Assembly: GCA_016647705.1 (NCBI GenBank)
Contig: CM028333.1
Span: 24,174,243-24,238,242 of the forward strand
Direction of reading: 5' to 3'
Length of the DNA stretch: 64,000 nt
Origin: Eucommia ulmoides
Taxonomy: Eukaryota > Streptophyta > Magnoliopsida > Garryales > Eucommiaceae
Under the pieces are notes generated by a model. It had not been told where the DNA came from and searched no databases. It saw nothing but the letters and a program-made list of their open reading frames with translations. Of the stretch, positions 1-10,975 are shown piece by piece; positions within the stretch are counted from its first letter, which is position 1; each line of letters begins with the position of its first letter. Both the position numbers and the translations under genes were made by a program.

Positions 1-767
1 GATCATCACCGACCCTCTCTTTCTCTTCATTTTCTGTTTCTGTTTTGGGACTCGCCGCCGACTGACCTTACTCTGATCACGCCATACATCCACGAAGATG
101 GAACACCTACAATGCCGAACAGAACACACATCCAAAATTGAAACCCACCTTCTCTCTCTCTAACTTTCCGGCCGGCAACACCCACTCCACCGACGACACA
201 TCCACGTACCTTTACCGAACGACGGCGATGAAACATGCACCACCGGAGCGAACGACCCGACAGCACACAATCACACACACACACTAAGTCACGCAAACCC
301 ACCGCCGGCGACGTCACACAACCAACCCACCGTCGGAGAAATTTGGACAACGGCAGCACCCAAAACCCACACCGGCAGACTCTTTCTCTCTTTCCCACTC
401 ATTCTCTCTCTCTCTTCTTCTTCGCGAATCTTCTCCCCATTTCTATATCTATCTATCCATATATATATATATATATGAGATCATGCAACCGGCCAAGTGG
501 CCTTTCCCCCGCCACTCGTTCCTCTCTGTCTCTATCTACCAATATATATATATATATATTATATAAAGAATTTACAAAATCCTCCCCCTCTTTTTAGTTA
601 AGATTTTAATTAAACCCATTCTCATTTTAATGTTTTGAAAATTTACAATTTGATTCCAAATAAAAAAATAAAAAAAATTCACATAAATAATTTACACCAT
701 CCCCCCAATATTTTCAAAATTTTAAAACGTGATTTCAAACATACGCATATCAAAGATCGGGGTCTTA
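1..767 (+). mobile_element. LTR-like remnant (probable Ty3/gypsy LTR, left end outside window)
   Basis: The block is GC-rich with CT tracts, then (TA)n and a TATATAAAG box near 560, then AT-rich sequence ending in GGGTCTTACA at about 767. A GC-rich leader, TATA box and a terminal TCTTACA are typical of plant chromovirus LTRs. No coding part, primer site or partner LTR is seen. It is a broken fossil if an LTR at all. Confidence 0.3.
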
Positions 768-1349
768 CAGGGTCGGCCTCGCATGTGAACCTAATAACGA
801 TAGAGTCTAAACTAAGAATTTATCTAAATAAATCTAATGTATAATGTGTGAAATGTAATTTTTCTTATTCCCAAATTTTTTTAATTATATAAAATTTATT
901 ATACGCCCCATTTCTTTAGTCAATATTAACTATACTAAAATATTATAACGAAATACCAAATTAACATTTTAATAAAATTTATAATTTTTACTTTAAATTA
1001 AATTCGTTACAAATTAAATATATCCATCTATAAATCTACTATATATATTCCAAACATCACAAGAGACTTAATGATGCTAAATCATAGGCAAATAGTCAAA
1101 GGAGCACAAAGATAACGTGTTTAGAGGCTTTTTTTGTTGAGGTTGATTGGTTAGTGTCTATAAATATTATGAATACCCATTTTGCTAAGTAGGAGTGGAG
1201 AAGCAATAGAGGTCTTAACAGCATATGTCAATATAAAAAAGGAATATAACTTTACCCATATGGATTACAAGGAACCAAAGTTTTAGTATGTTTATATGAT
1301 GGAAGGCACCGGAATTTTTTTAACACATATACACAACCAAAGACAACAC
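768..1349. other. AT-rich intergenic spacer
   Basis: I see no gene, RNA or repeat I can support here. Short open frames in this stretch have no recognisable protein similarity and strongly AT-biased composition. Confidence 0.5.
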
Positions 1350-1656
1350 ATTCCCATTTTTTTTTTATATATATATTATTTTTTAAATATTTACACTTAC
1401 TACCTCTTCTAAAAAATATTATTTATATCTCAAAATTTTTAAAAATTTTATTTTAAACAACATAAAAATTCCTAACTTTTAAAGTCAAAATTAAAATTAA
1501 TATTTAACCCCCAAAGTTTTTAAAACCACATTTTTAAATATCAAAATGATCCCTAGAAATTTTAAGGTAAAATTTAAATAGCACAATAAACCCTATTACT
1601 TTTCTAAATGTTCTAAAATGCAACTAAAAATATGCATGTGCAAAATTGGGTCTTAC
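1350..1656 (+). mobile_element. LTR-end-like remnant
   Basis: AT-rich sequence closes with TTGGGTCTTACA at about 1645-1656, the same terminal motif as the block ending near 767. This suggests the 3' part of a second, shorter gypsy LTR. No internal region or target duplication could be defined. It is a fragmentary fossil. Confidence 0.3.
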
Positions 1657-2305
1657 AGTAAATGTCTATTATTTTAATAAATATGATATATTAAATTGGT
1701 GAAAATAATTATATTTTCTCTTTTTTTCTTTTTTGTTGAGAATTTTTTTTATTAATAATCACTAATAATTTTTTTAATAATAATAACTACTAAACAACAC
1801 AAACTAAGAGTTATTATATTGTTTAAAAGCTAGCCATAAAAACAAAATAAAAAAATTTGTAAATAAATAAATAAAGTTGTTATTCAAACACACATTAAAA
1901 AGTTAAAAAATTACATATATCCTCTTAGAACTTAATACTTAAATTTATATATCTCTTTTGCTTATTATTTTTAGGTGTAGAAACAAATAAAAGTTATCGA
2001 AAGTGATATTTTTTTCTAAATGTATTATTTTTTTATTTTTAAAAAATATTATTAAACATTAAATCAAAAGAAATAATACTAAATGTTTCATATGTAACAG
2101 TTAAATGTTTTATGAGTTGCTATTTTCATATTTTTTAAAGATAGTATAATTTTGATAAGATTTAATGCAAATTCATTGAATCCTTCGTACTAATACTAAT
2201 TCTATTCATTCTAATTAATTACCCAAATATTTCAATGATTTTCTTCTAATTCAAAATAAATGTCTATTATTTTAATAAATATGACATATTAAATTGGCCA
2301 AAATG

Positions 2306-2306
<1 letters not shown>

Positions 2307-2346
<40 letters not shown>
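2307..2346. repeat. (AT)n microsatellite
   Basis: About 20 uninterrupted AT dinucleotides lie within the second copy of the local tandem duplication and are absent from the first copy. Confidence 0.9.
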
Positions 2347-2350
<4 letters not shown>

Positions 2351-2440
2351 TTTTTTTTTCTCTTTTGTTGTGAGTTTTTTATTGATAATTACTGTTAAAA
2401 TTTCTAGTAATAATAATAACTATTAAACAACACAAACTAA

Positions 2441-3222
2441 GGGTTTGATTGATAACAACTTAATTTTTAAGTGCTGAAAATTTAAGTGCTGAAAATTAAG
2501 TGCTGAAATTTTAAGAAGGTTGTTTGATAAAATTGTGCTGAAAATAAAACGCTGATTTTTTTTTATTTGTTTGATAAGTACAAAATGTATGCTAAAAATT
2601 GTTTAATTTACATAACTATCTTTGAATTAAGATAATGTGAAAAAAAAAAAAAAAAAAAAATTGAGAACAAAGCAATAAAATCAAGGTGTCATTTTAAAAA
2701 AAATATATTAAAATTAAAAATAGAAATTAACCTAAAAATATGTAAATATTATGTGTTTTTTTATGTAGTTTGATTACTTAATTTAATAATTTAAATATAA
2801 AATAAAATTAAAAGTAGAAATTAACCTAAAAATATGTAAATATTATGTGTTTTTTTATGTAGTTTGATTACTTAAATTAAATTATAACAATAATTTAAAT
2901 ATAAAATAAATTTAAAACCATAAAATAATCCAAAATTAATTCAATTCTCATTAATCATATCTTTAATTAAACCCTCGTAGGGGATCAAGGGTAAAATGGT
3001 TAAAATATAATTTTTTTAAAGTGGAAAATAATGGAGTGCATTAAGTAAAATAAAATAAGTAAAGAGACCTTAACTTAATTTTTTATTCACATTTTAACTT
3101 AATTTTTAAGTTAACTTAATTAATTAAGTGATACTAATTACATTTATCAAACAAATTTAATTAATTAAGTACTTAATATAATCAATTTTAAGCACTTAAT
3201 TTTTTTTTTATCAAACATGCCC
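2441..3222. mobile_element. Tourist/PIF-Harbinger-like non-autonomous DNA transposon
   Basis: The 782-bp insert begins GGGTTTGATTGATAA and ends TTATCAAACATGCCC, an imperfect terminal inverted repeat opening with GGG. It is flanked by TAA on both sides (2438-2440 and 3223-3225). A GGG terminus with a TAA/TTA target duplication is the PIF/Harbinger signature. The related uninterrupted sequence at about 1798-1820 is a natural empty site and fixes the borders. Inside, a unit of about 93 bp is duplicated in tandem (about 2710-2802 and 2803-2895). No transposase frame is present, so it depended on a partner element. Confidence 0.75.
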
Positions 3223-3225
3223 TAA

Positions 3226-3661
3226 GAGTTATTATATTATTTAAAAGCCAACCATAAAAACAAAACTAAAAAATTTGTAAATAAATAAAGTTGGTATTCA
3301 AAAATTACATATCTCCTCTTACAACATAATAATTAAATTTATGTAGTTTTTTTACTTATTATTTTTAAGTGTAAAAACAAATCAGAGTGATCGAAAGTGA
3401 ATTTTTATTTTTGAAATGTATTAATTTTTTATTTTTAAAATATATTAAATATTAAATTAAAAAAAACAATACTAAATATATTAAATATTAACTTTTTATT
3501 AATATAAATTTAATTATTATTTTTTAAAATCCAAACAACGTGTCTAAAACTAGTTAAGGAACGAAAACATTAAAATTTGCCTTGATTTTGATTTGAGAGA
3601 GAAGTCAAAATATGGCCGCTCCTCCAGTCCTCTGTCCTCCGCGTTTACATATATATATATA
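3226..3661. other. AT-rich spacer
   Basis: After the remainder of the duplicated segment there is AT-rich DNA and a short (AT)n run ending at the Helitron terminus. No gene is seen. Confidence 0.4.
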
Positions 3662-3698
3662 CTAGGGTATAACCCGTACCCGAGGGCACGGGTATAAA
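3662..3698 (-). mobile_element. Helitron 3' terminus (minus strand); body extends to the right
   Basis: Read on the minus strand, this is a 9-bp hairpin stem CCCGTGCCC/GGGTACGGG with one mismatch, then seven bases and CTAG, followed by host T. A short GC hairpin just before CTRR, with insertion between A and T, defines a Helitron 3' end. The 5' end (TC on the minus strand) would lie to the right and was not identified, so the extent is unknown. It may contain the Aux/IAA and laccase fragments further right. Confidence 0.5.
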
Positions 3699-4700
3699 AA
3701 AATACACTTAAAAAAAGTTGATATTATGGAAATATATTACTCATGCATGTAATTTCATTTTTCCTAATCCCATAAAATTAGGTACATAGAGACTAAATTA
3801 ATAGCATAATTTTTTATAAAAAATCAGACAATTGTCATACCTTAATGTTTGCCCAAGATTCTTCAAATTCAAATTATTCATAAGATCATAATCACAATAG
3901 TTGCAGCATTGCCAAATCAAAGAGAGGACAGTTAAAAAAAAGGGAGTATATTAGATTTATAAAAAAAATTATGGACAATGTCGTTTCTTGAAATCGTAGC
4001 TGGATGAAAACAAAATAATAACCGATAAACATGACAAATATAAATAACAAAATTAAGCAACCAATGCGAAAAAAAAAATAAAAAAAATTCTCTTATCAAG
4101 AGGAAATAATTTACTAATTTTAACAATTGTTAAAATGCCAAAAGGTCTTAACACTAATTTTATTAATTAACAATTCCACTAATTTTTGCCCGGATAAAAA
4201 AAAAAGTTTTGACACTACACCACTCATCACTACCCTTATATATTTTTTTTAAGAGTTAAGTAGATGGTAATTTGATTTTATTTTTGTATTATTCCATTTG
4301 ACTTAACCCAAATAAGGAGAAGAGAGAGAAAGAGATGGAGGATCCAATTAAGAGCGGGAATTAATTTATTATTTTAAGTTTTTTTTTTCACTACATATTT
4401 TTTATAATTTTCAATCAATCCATCACATACCTTCTCTCCTATTTGTTCAAAACAATATTAATAAACATTCTATTTAAATAAAAATAACTTCTTAAAACCC
4501 AAATAATTTTTCAATTTTCAAAGATTATTTTCGAAAAAATGTTAACCCCCACCACATAACCAAGCTCACATACCCGCCTCACCTTTGTCCGCCTCAGACT
4601 GAAATTCATGCATTTCGATATCAATATCAAAACCTCATTCCTTTACTTATTTATATATGAAAACAACTCTTTTTTTTGCCTCAAACACCCCCACCCCCAA
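3699..4700. other. AT-rich stretch, possibly Helitron body
   Basis: This region has AT-rich sequence with no recognisable gene. It ends in a (CT)n tract at about 4704-4729 that resembles the 5' leader of a plant gene and directly precedes the Aux/IAA-like start codon. Confidence 0.4.
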
Positions 4701-4756
4701 TCATTCTCTCTCTCTCTCTCTCTCTCTCTTAAATTTGAAAAAAAAAAAAAGTGAAA

Positions 4757-4852
4757 ATGGATCATGAAGATGATCTTAACCTCAAAGCGACTGAGCTAAG
4801 GTTAGATTTATTCGGAGGCGTTTCGGTAAAATCTATTTACTTATTCATTTGA
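4757..4852 (+). pseudogene. Aux/IAA protein exon 1 fragment (domain I)
   Basis: A 31-codon frame after a CT-rich leader reads MDHEDDLNLKATELRLDLFG and then a short unrelated tail before a stop. The NLKATELRL stretch matches the start of plant Aux/IAA repressors, where the EAR-type LxLxL motif of domain I normally reads ATELRLGLPG. Here the GLPG part is DLFG. Aux/IAA proteins bind TOPLESS through domain I and repress auxin response factors in the nucleus. Domains II (degron) and III/IV (PB1) are not found downstream, where the sequence turns into GC-rich non-homologous DNA. It is a gene fragment, probably carried by a transposon, and not a working gene. The family call is fairly secure; the member is not identifiable. 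Confidence 0.6.
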
Positions 4853-4899
4853 ATGAAGATTTGAAGAAAAAAAAAAAAAAAGTTAGCTTTTTTCAATCA

Positions 4900-5500
4900 T
4901 CCATGATGCAGGCATTTCCCTCAACCGATCGATGGCAGCCGCTCAGCCGCCGCATCGAGTGCCGATCCGAAGATCAATGATGAGAGTGAAAGTGTCGAGA
5001 TCCGACCACCGCCATCATACGCCGTCCGGATCCAACCACATGTCATTTTACGCCGTAAAGATTCGACCACCGCTGGCCATCGCCATCTAGAACCAACCAA
5101 GTTGAATTTAGATTTGGCCAATCCAAACTCAAATCTAGCCGAATCGACGGCAACGGCTACTGCGACAGATCGGAGAGGCATAGATGACGTGTGAGTACGA
5201 TTTGAACTGGCCACATGATGACATATGAATCCGACCACTGCCGGCCAATTGAGGGATCTACGATGGCGGTGATAGAGCATCGGTGCTTCGGTTGTGGCCG
5301 CGATGAGGGACGACGATGACAATAGTGAAGGAAACAGCAACAAATCAGTAGTGCTCAGAGATTAATATTTTTGGGCATGATCAGTCGTCGAACCAATTGT
5401 CGACCACCGCCATCCGAGCCCTCGCCGAACCAACCACCAACTATCGTCATCTACATCTAAGCACTATCGCCATCCAAATCTGAATAAAAGTTCAGATTGA
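4900..5500. other. GC-rich block with short repeated motifs, no gene recognised
   Basis: This is an island of higher GC in AT-rich surroundings, with the motif GATCCGACCACCGCCATC and variants recurring several times at irregular spacing. Long frames exist (for example 4921-5343 on the minus strand), but the translation is low complexity and resembles no family I know. Such blocks are common inside non-autonomous plant DNA transposons. Confidence 0.4.
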
Positions 5501-6436
5501 TAATAATAAAAATAATAATAGCACAAAACTAAATAAATATAATTATTTGTTAAAAAATAATTTTATTTGAATGAAAATTAATTTAATTTTTTTAAAAAAT
5601 CAATATTATAAAAATATTTATTTAAAAAAATAAAATAAAATTTTGAATTGATAATATAAAATAAAAATAAATAAATATTATAATTAATTTCAATACAAAT
5701 TTTTATTCATCTAATGTCATTGTAAGAGATAAGATATTAGCAATTTAAAACACCACTTTCTAGGTCCCATCCCAAAGGCGAAAAAATCCCTTGGATAGAA
5801 CTTCCATAAGTAGTGTTTTTCACTTATGGGACCTTTAGAGAAATTTTCTTTTATTTTTATTTAATAAGAATAAAAACTTTTAAAACTTGTCTTCTTCCAC
5901 TAATAAGATAATAAGATTATGGATTAAAATTAATCTTTAGATTATGGATTAAAATTAAACATTGTTCAACTCCACACATGGACATGCTCTTCCCATACCC
6001 AACATCCCCGATCTCTCAAAACAAACACCCCATGCTTGTCCAACTCTTGTCCCAAAATGTAGAATCATTTTGCTTCAAATGTGCTGCTAATACTACCGAC
6101 AGCTTTAGCCCAAACTTTGTCCAAAATTCATGCACTTTGATATTTACACAAACACCCCCTTACAAACAAAAAATAGTAATCGAAATTCAAAAACAGTAAT
6201 TAAGAAACCAAAAAATACCAATTTGGGAGTCGGTTCAGCTTCAACTCTTTCAAAATAGAGATGAAGTTTTTTTTGCCAAAGGGTCAATTAGAGAAAATAG
6301 AGGTATGTTTTTTGTTAAATTAAGATAGAGTAAAATTTTAAAATAGATGGTTTGAAAATTAATTAAAATAAAAATATAGGGAAGTAAGAGACAATTAACC
6401 CAATAATAAATGACGTGAAGCACTCCAATATCCCTA
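5501..6436. other. AT-rich spacer with a short inverted repeat
   Basis: No supported gene. A small inverted repeat is present at about 5764-5832 (AGGTCCCAT with ATGGGACCT). A + strand frame at 5978-6199 has no recognisable similarity. Confidence 0.4.
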
Positions 6437-6612
6437 CCCGTCCATCAAAAAACTATACCCATTAAGATGCAGCCGATGGTTTATTCCGACGACCAAATTG
6501 GTACCTTGCATCACCATCTCAATAGGCAAAATGTACCTCAATACCTTCACCTCCGTCCCCTTCATCGGAATCTCCAGGTTCAACAACAGATACGATGCCG
6601 TGAAATTGAACA
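6437..6612 (-). pseudogene. Laccase (multicopper oxidase) gene fragment
   Basis: On the minus strand about 55 codons read like the C-terminal cupredoxin domain of plant laccases. FNFTASYL is followed by MKGTEVKVLRY, then MVMQGTNLVVGINHRLHLNG and YSF. In laccases the corresponding segment is GTEVKVL..., (V/I)xQGTN... and HPMHLHGYSF, where the histidines bind the type 2/3 and type 1 copper sites. Here HPMHLHG has become HRLHLNG, so one copper-binding histidine is lost. Laccases are secreted enzymes that oxidise monolignols in the cell wall. No other laccase exon is found nearby, so this is an isolated, non-functional fragment, perhaps carried by the Helitron whose end lies at 3662. Confidence 0.7.
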
Positions 6613-8460
6613 CATGCGGCTAAAATTTCGGGAATCATTTGAAAGTGATCAAGTGTTTAAAATGACCCAAATTCAAAATGTGTAGACATTTTCAAATGAG
6701 TTAATTCAAAGGCCCAAAACATCTCCCTCCAAAAATATGCAGAAGACATTTTCAGTCAACCACAACCTAATTCTTTCGGAAACTGTTAATTTAATACTAT
6801 AAAGTGCATTGCAATTTCAAAAAAATGGACAAATGGACAAACACAGATATTTTATTAAAACATAGGCTATCTAACACATCAATATCTAATAACACAGATA
6901 TTAGGATATTAAAATAATACCATAATTAAGCAAAAAATGCTAACTAACTATCCAAATTTTAGTACTTTAATGCTACATTTTGCATATGGAACTAAATAAT
7001 TAATTAATAATTCAAAAATCAAAACATGGTACTTTATCTATGACTTCTATTTTGTTCTTCACCAACAAAAATCACCTTCAAGTTTTTTGATTTAATTACG
7101 TTGGCCTAAAAGTACAATGAAGTTGAAGCAAGACAATGAAACCTGTAAAAGGAAAAGATATAAAAACTTAATTGGACATGTGAATCAATAAAAATAAAAA
7201 ATTAATATTGATGTATTATAACAAAAGTCGTTGAAACACATAGGAAATCACTCAATTTAGAATAAAATAATTTAAAAAGAAGATTCAATGGATAGGTTAA
7301 AATCACAAATTCTTACCTATATTCATTGGTGGATTTGAGACACTATAGCCAATTCATCCAAAAAAAAAATGGTAAAAATATAAAGAAATTGTTTAACACA
7401 AAAAAATAATAATCATCATTAGAAAATATTTTGACCCAAAATTAAAAACAAATATAATGAAGCCCAATGAAAACAAATAAATTGAAAATAGTGGTAGGTT
7501 TAAAGTGTAATTTGACCCCAAAAAACATAATCACACTTGATTTTTGTTGCCTAAAAAAGTGGGAGAGAAAAAACTATTTTTTTTTTGTTTGGCAAAATAA
7601 AAAAAAAAAAAAAACATTCCAGCTGCCATCTTTAAGCTCTCTCTCAAAAAGAGGAGAAAAAATGAAAAGGGAGGTTAAAGGTGAGGGCAAAAATGTAAAT
7701 AAATGGTTCAAATTTCATAATGTTGAAAGATTTTTAGAAAACGGAGCATCGGTCTGTGTTCCAATGATGAAACAGAGTTGAGCAAAAAAAATGATGAAAC
7801 AGAGCATTCTTTGGCTACACAATATTAAAATACCCCATTTGTTTCAGCAGTAGCTGTTGAAGCAAGGAATATCCTTTACATAGTATCCTGCAAAATATTC
7901 GAACAAATTTGAATTACCTTAGTTCCTGCAAAATTCGCTTGATGAATATTTGTTCTCGATTTAGTTCATAGCATACCTTTTATAGCCTTTCATTCAAAAC
8001 AGCTGAGCACAGAAATATCAATAGGATTTTAACTAATTAAATTAGTAAACAATTAAAGCTAATTAAATTATCAAACTAAACACTACATTTAACATCCTAA
8101 CTACTAATTTCAACAATTACTCATACCTGAACATTGAACATTGTTGTACTTCTCCTTTATGTAAAGAAACAAATTTTTAATCCCTCTTGGATACACAAAG
8201 AAAGCACTCACTCCAGTCTGAAACTCACCAAGATCATGATAATTAAATTTACATTTTGCACCCCCTAATTATAAGAATAACCAACATTTTGCACCCTCAA
8301 CTATCATGTTCGATTTCTAATAACCAGACAATAAGAATAAAATTAATGATTTATAGGTGATAAATTTAAAAATTAAATTAATTAACTTTTTTTTATTAAT
8401 TAAAATATCAAACCAATCATAGAAAAAATAAATAAAAGATCAATAAATTCAATACCCAAA
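6613..8460. other. AT-rich intergenic region
   Basis: I see no gene or element border I can support in this 1.8 kb. It has poly-A/T runs, and the frame at 7467-7781 is low-complexity and lysine-rich with no known similarity. Confidence 0.5.
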
Positions 8461-9166
8461 ATGGATGTCACCCTCTCATCCACTCTTTAGAATGTCAAAA
8501 GAGCAATAGTGAAATTGGGGAGCAAAGAGAATTGGAGAGAGAGAGAGAGGCGTGCAAGCAAAGCGAGACATTGTTATGGGTTCCAGACCTTCGGGTTTCT
8601 TGGAGGAGATGATGTAAACGGCCGAGGCAACGGTGAACACGGCATCGACGACACCCAAAATCTGAATTTCAAGCGTACCCATAAAATCCATCGCTACTGA
8701 AACCTGTGTATACCAAGGATGTTTCGATCAGAAATGAGAAACGGATCTATTCATCGCTGCTATGAAATTGAGATCGTGATGGCATACCTGGGAGATGAAC
8801 AGCAAGGGAGGTCGTCAGATCTGGCCAAAGCAACGATAGCAAGTGGCGGCGATGGACCGACGACAGCAAGCGGCGAAGGAGATGGTTCTTGGAGGTGATG
8901 GCAAGCGGACCTCGGCGGTGATGGCCGGTGGTTTATGGATGGCGATTGCGATGGCAAGCGCGCTCAAATCTACACAAATCGGTGGTAGATCTAAACAAAT
9001 CTAAGATCAGACAGCGAACCGTCATCGCGCAACGGCGAGAGATTGGCCCGCCATCACCATCACCTTCATCATCGGGGCAGGGGCTTCAATGACAGGGTGA
9101 TGGAGGATGTGATGATGGAGAGAAGAAGAAAGAATGGCTGCAATTTTTGTGGATGAGAGTTTGGGG
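8461..9166. other. GC-richer block, unidentified open frame on the minus strand
   Basis: A minus-strand frame at 8476-8691 starts MDFMGTLEIQILGVVDAVF and has a hydrophobic stretch, then a change of composition. I cannot assign it. The rest (about 8780-9000) is GC-rich with repeated GATGGC/CAAGCGG words like those at 21640-21830 and 50330-50450, which suggests transposon filler rather than a gene. Confidence 0.3.
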
Positions 9167-9508
9167 TCGATAAAGATGAAGGGGGTGGAGTGCTTTTAGG
9201 AGAGAGGTTACACTTGATTAGCGAGATTTGGGGGGAGATTTTGACCGAGACCCTTGCTAAGTGAGATTTATGTGAAAAAGTAATTAATATAATTTAATAT
9301 TTGATCTCAACCATTAGATCTAAAATTGATCCGATGGTCGATAAAGATGAAGGGGGCGGAGTGTTTTTAGGAGAGAGGTTACACTTGATTAGCGAGATTT
9401 GGGGGGAGATTTTGACCGAGACCCTTGCTAAGTGAGATTTATGTGAAAAAGTAATTAATATAATTTAATATTTGATCTCAACCGTTAGATCTAAAATTGA
9501 TCGGATGG
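9167..9508 (+). repeat. 171-bp tandem duplication
   Basis: Two adjacent copies (about 9167-9337 and 9338-9508) both open with TCGATAAAGATGAAGGGGG and share GCGAGATTTGGGGGGAGATT. Only a few bases differ by eye, so the duplication is recent. No gene is present. Confidence 0.8.
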
Positions 9509-9671
9509 CCAATTATGTCTATTGGAATCATTTAATTTTGTCTGTTGGATATTCAATCCAATGGCCTAAAATGTCTCAAATATAAAATCTCTCAAAATGT
9601 AATCTCAGCCGTCAGATATTCGATCCGACGGTTCAAAATGTCTCAAAATGTAAATATGTTGTGATTTATAA

Positions 9672-9695
9672 ATATATATATATATATATATATAT
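9672..9695. repeat. (TA)n microsatellite at transposon left border
   Basis: A run of TA dinucleotides abuts the left terminus of the TIR element. A matching run abuts its right end, so the element probably inserted into a TA repeat. Confidence 0.8.
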
Positions 9696-10525
9696 AGGGT
9701 CTATACGACTTTCCTCCCTTGTATTTTTACACTAAGCTAGATATCTCTTCTGTCATTTTATAAATACCAGTTATTTCCCTTATCTTTTTGGTCAAACACC
9801 ACTTACCCCCCTTATTGATTAAAAAATAATATTTTTTTATTGTAATAACAATTTTATCCTTATTCATTTAAAAATAATAACTAAAGAGTTATTTGAATAT
9901 ATAACTAAATATAAAGGGTTGATGTTATAATTTTTTGTTTTATTTTTCTTTGGTCATCTTCTCTCGGATCGGACATCTCTCTCTCCCCTCGCAAGTCCTC
10001 CACCGCCCTTTGCCCCGCCGACGAGCTCTTCTACAAGGGCCAGATCCTCCCCCTCCATCTCTCCCCTCGCCTCTCCATGGTCCACACCTTCCTCTTTTCT
10101 TCTTCTTCCACCTCCTCTTCCTCCGACACCACCGCCTCCAGTGACTCCACCGGCAGCAGCTCCAACAAGTCACACTCCTCTTTCTACGGAGACCTCGCCC
10201 CTAGAGACTGTGATTCCTCCCGGCCCAGCTCCGTTGCGAAGGAAGACGAGTTCAAGAGGCTAACAACCAGCAACAGCTACCACCACACGAGCATCAAGAA
10301 ATCGAAGTATTTTTTGCTGTCAAGATTCTCCTCTATTTTCCGAAAAGAACCCAAGGCCCGACAGGAACCGAAAAATGTCACCGGGTCGTCGGTGAAATGC
10401 ATAAGCGCGACGGTGAAGGAGGTGATTCGGAAGCATTTGAAGAAAGTGAAGCCTCTTTACGAGAAGCTCGCGCTCTCTCTCTCTCTTCTCTCGCACTGTT
10501 GTCTCTCTCTGTATCGTTCCCCTTT

Positions 10526-10564
<39 letters not shown>

Positions 10565-10933
10565 CAATGAACTGAAAATCTTGAACTTTGGGGAGCCAGT
10601 GTCGGAGCAACCCGTTTCCGGCACGGTGGATGGTGGCCGGTGTGGGGGTGGCTGGTACCAGAAGAGAGAGAAAAGATAGTGGTTGGTAGAGAGAGGAGAT
10701 GATGAATAGAAACTTAAATTACACTTTGACCCATTAAGTTTTACAAAATTTGTAAATAAATTCCATTTAATTAAAGTATTATTAACCCTTAAAATATAAT
10801 TTTTCCAAAATAATATAAGGGTATTTATGTCTTTTAACACACAAAATTGGTCAATGGGGTTGATTGGTATTTGTAAAATAATAGGGGAGGTATTTGGTTT
10901 AAGACAAAATTATAGGAGAGGTGAGTGGTATAA

Positions 10934-10938
<5 letters not shown>
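9696..10938. mobile_element. Pack-type TIR transposon carrying a MAKR-like gene fragment
   Basis: The left end AGGGTCTATACGACTTTCCT and the reverse complement of the right end AGGGTTTATACCACTCACCT form imperfect terminal inverted repeats. They continue inward for about 90 bp with shared words such as ATAAATACCA/ACAAATACCA. (TA)n lies on both sides, so the exact target duplication cannot be separated. No transposase is present. Most of the middle is a host gene fragment (see 9954-10472) plus a poly-T run at about 10530-10561. Its right end is 117 bp from the GFAT start codon. Superfamily is unclear; Mutator-like is the best guess. Confidence 0.65.
9954..10472 (+). pseudogene. Membrane-associated kinase regulator (MAKR/BKI1-like) gene fragment
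   Basis: One open frame of about 170 codons contains LGSDISLSPRKSS, CPADELFYKGQILPLHL, a long Ser-rich segment, KKSKYFLLSRFSSIFRKEPK and finally VKEVIRKHLKKVKPLYEKL. These blocks in this order match plant MAKR proteins: the ADELF.KG..LPL motif, a serine-rich linker, and the KVKPLY.KL motif near the C-terminal kinase-interacting part. MAKRs are plasma-membrane-linked inhibitors acting with receptor kinases. The usual start and the extreme C-terminal region are absent; after EKLA the sequence turns into CT-rich filler. It lies wholly within the TIR element at 9696-10938 and is best read as a captured fragment. Whether it is transcribed cannot be seen. Confidence 0.72.

Positions 10939-10975
<37 letters not shown>

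Larger units (their letters stand above)
1661..3475. repeat. Tandem duplication of about 420 bp; second copy split by a MITE
   Basis: The segment beginning TAAATGTCTATTATTTTAAT at 1661 recurs at about 2262. Both copies run through a shared stretch containing ACAACACAAACTAAG and, later, TAAAAGC(T/C)A(G/A)CCATAAAAAC. Copy 1 is uninterrupted (1661-2080). Copy 2 is 2262-2440 plus 3223-3475, separated by the element at 2441-3222. No gene is seen in either copy. Confidence 0.7.

Noticed and set aside
27-597. Overlapping open frames on both strands near the left edge
   Set aside because: Low-complexity translation, simple CT and TA tracts and an LTR-like ending; no domain or homology.
4921-5343. 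140-codon minus-strand frame
   Set aside because: Lies in a GC-rich block of repeated words; translation is low complexity and resembles no family.
10077-10679. Complete MAKR gene of 200 codons
   Set aside because: The start Met is internal to the MAKR homology and the tail after EKLA is CT and poly-T filler, so it is a captured fragment, not a gene.
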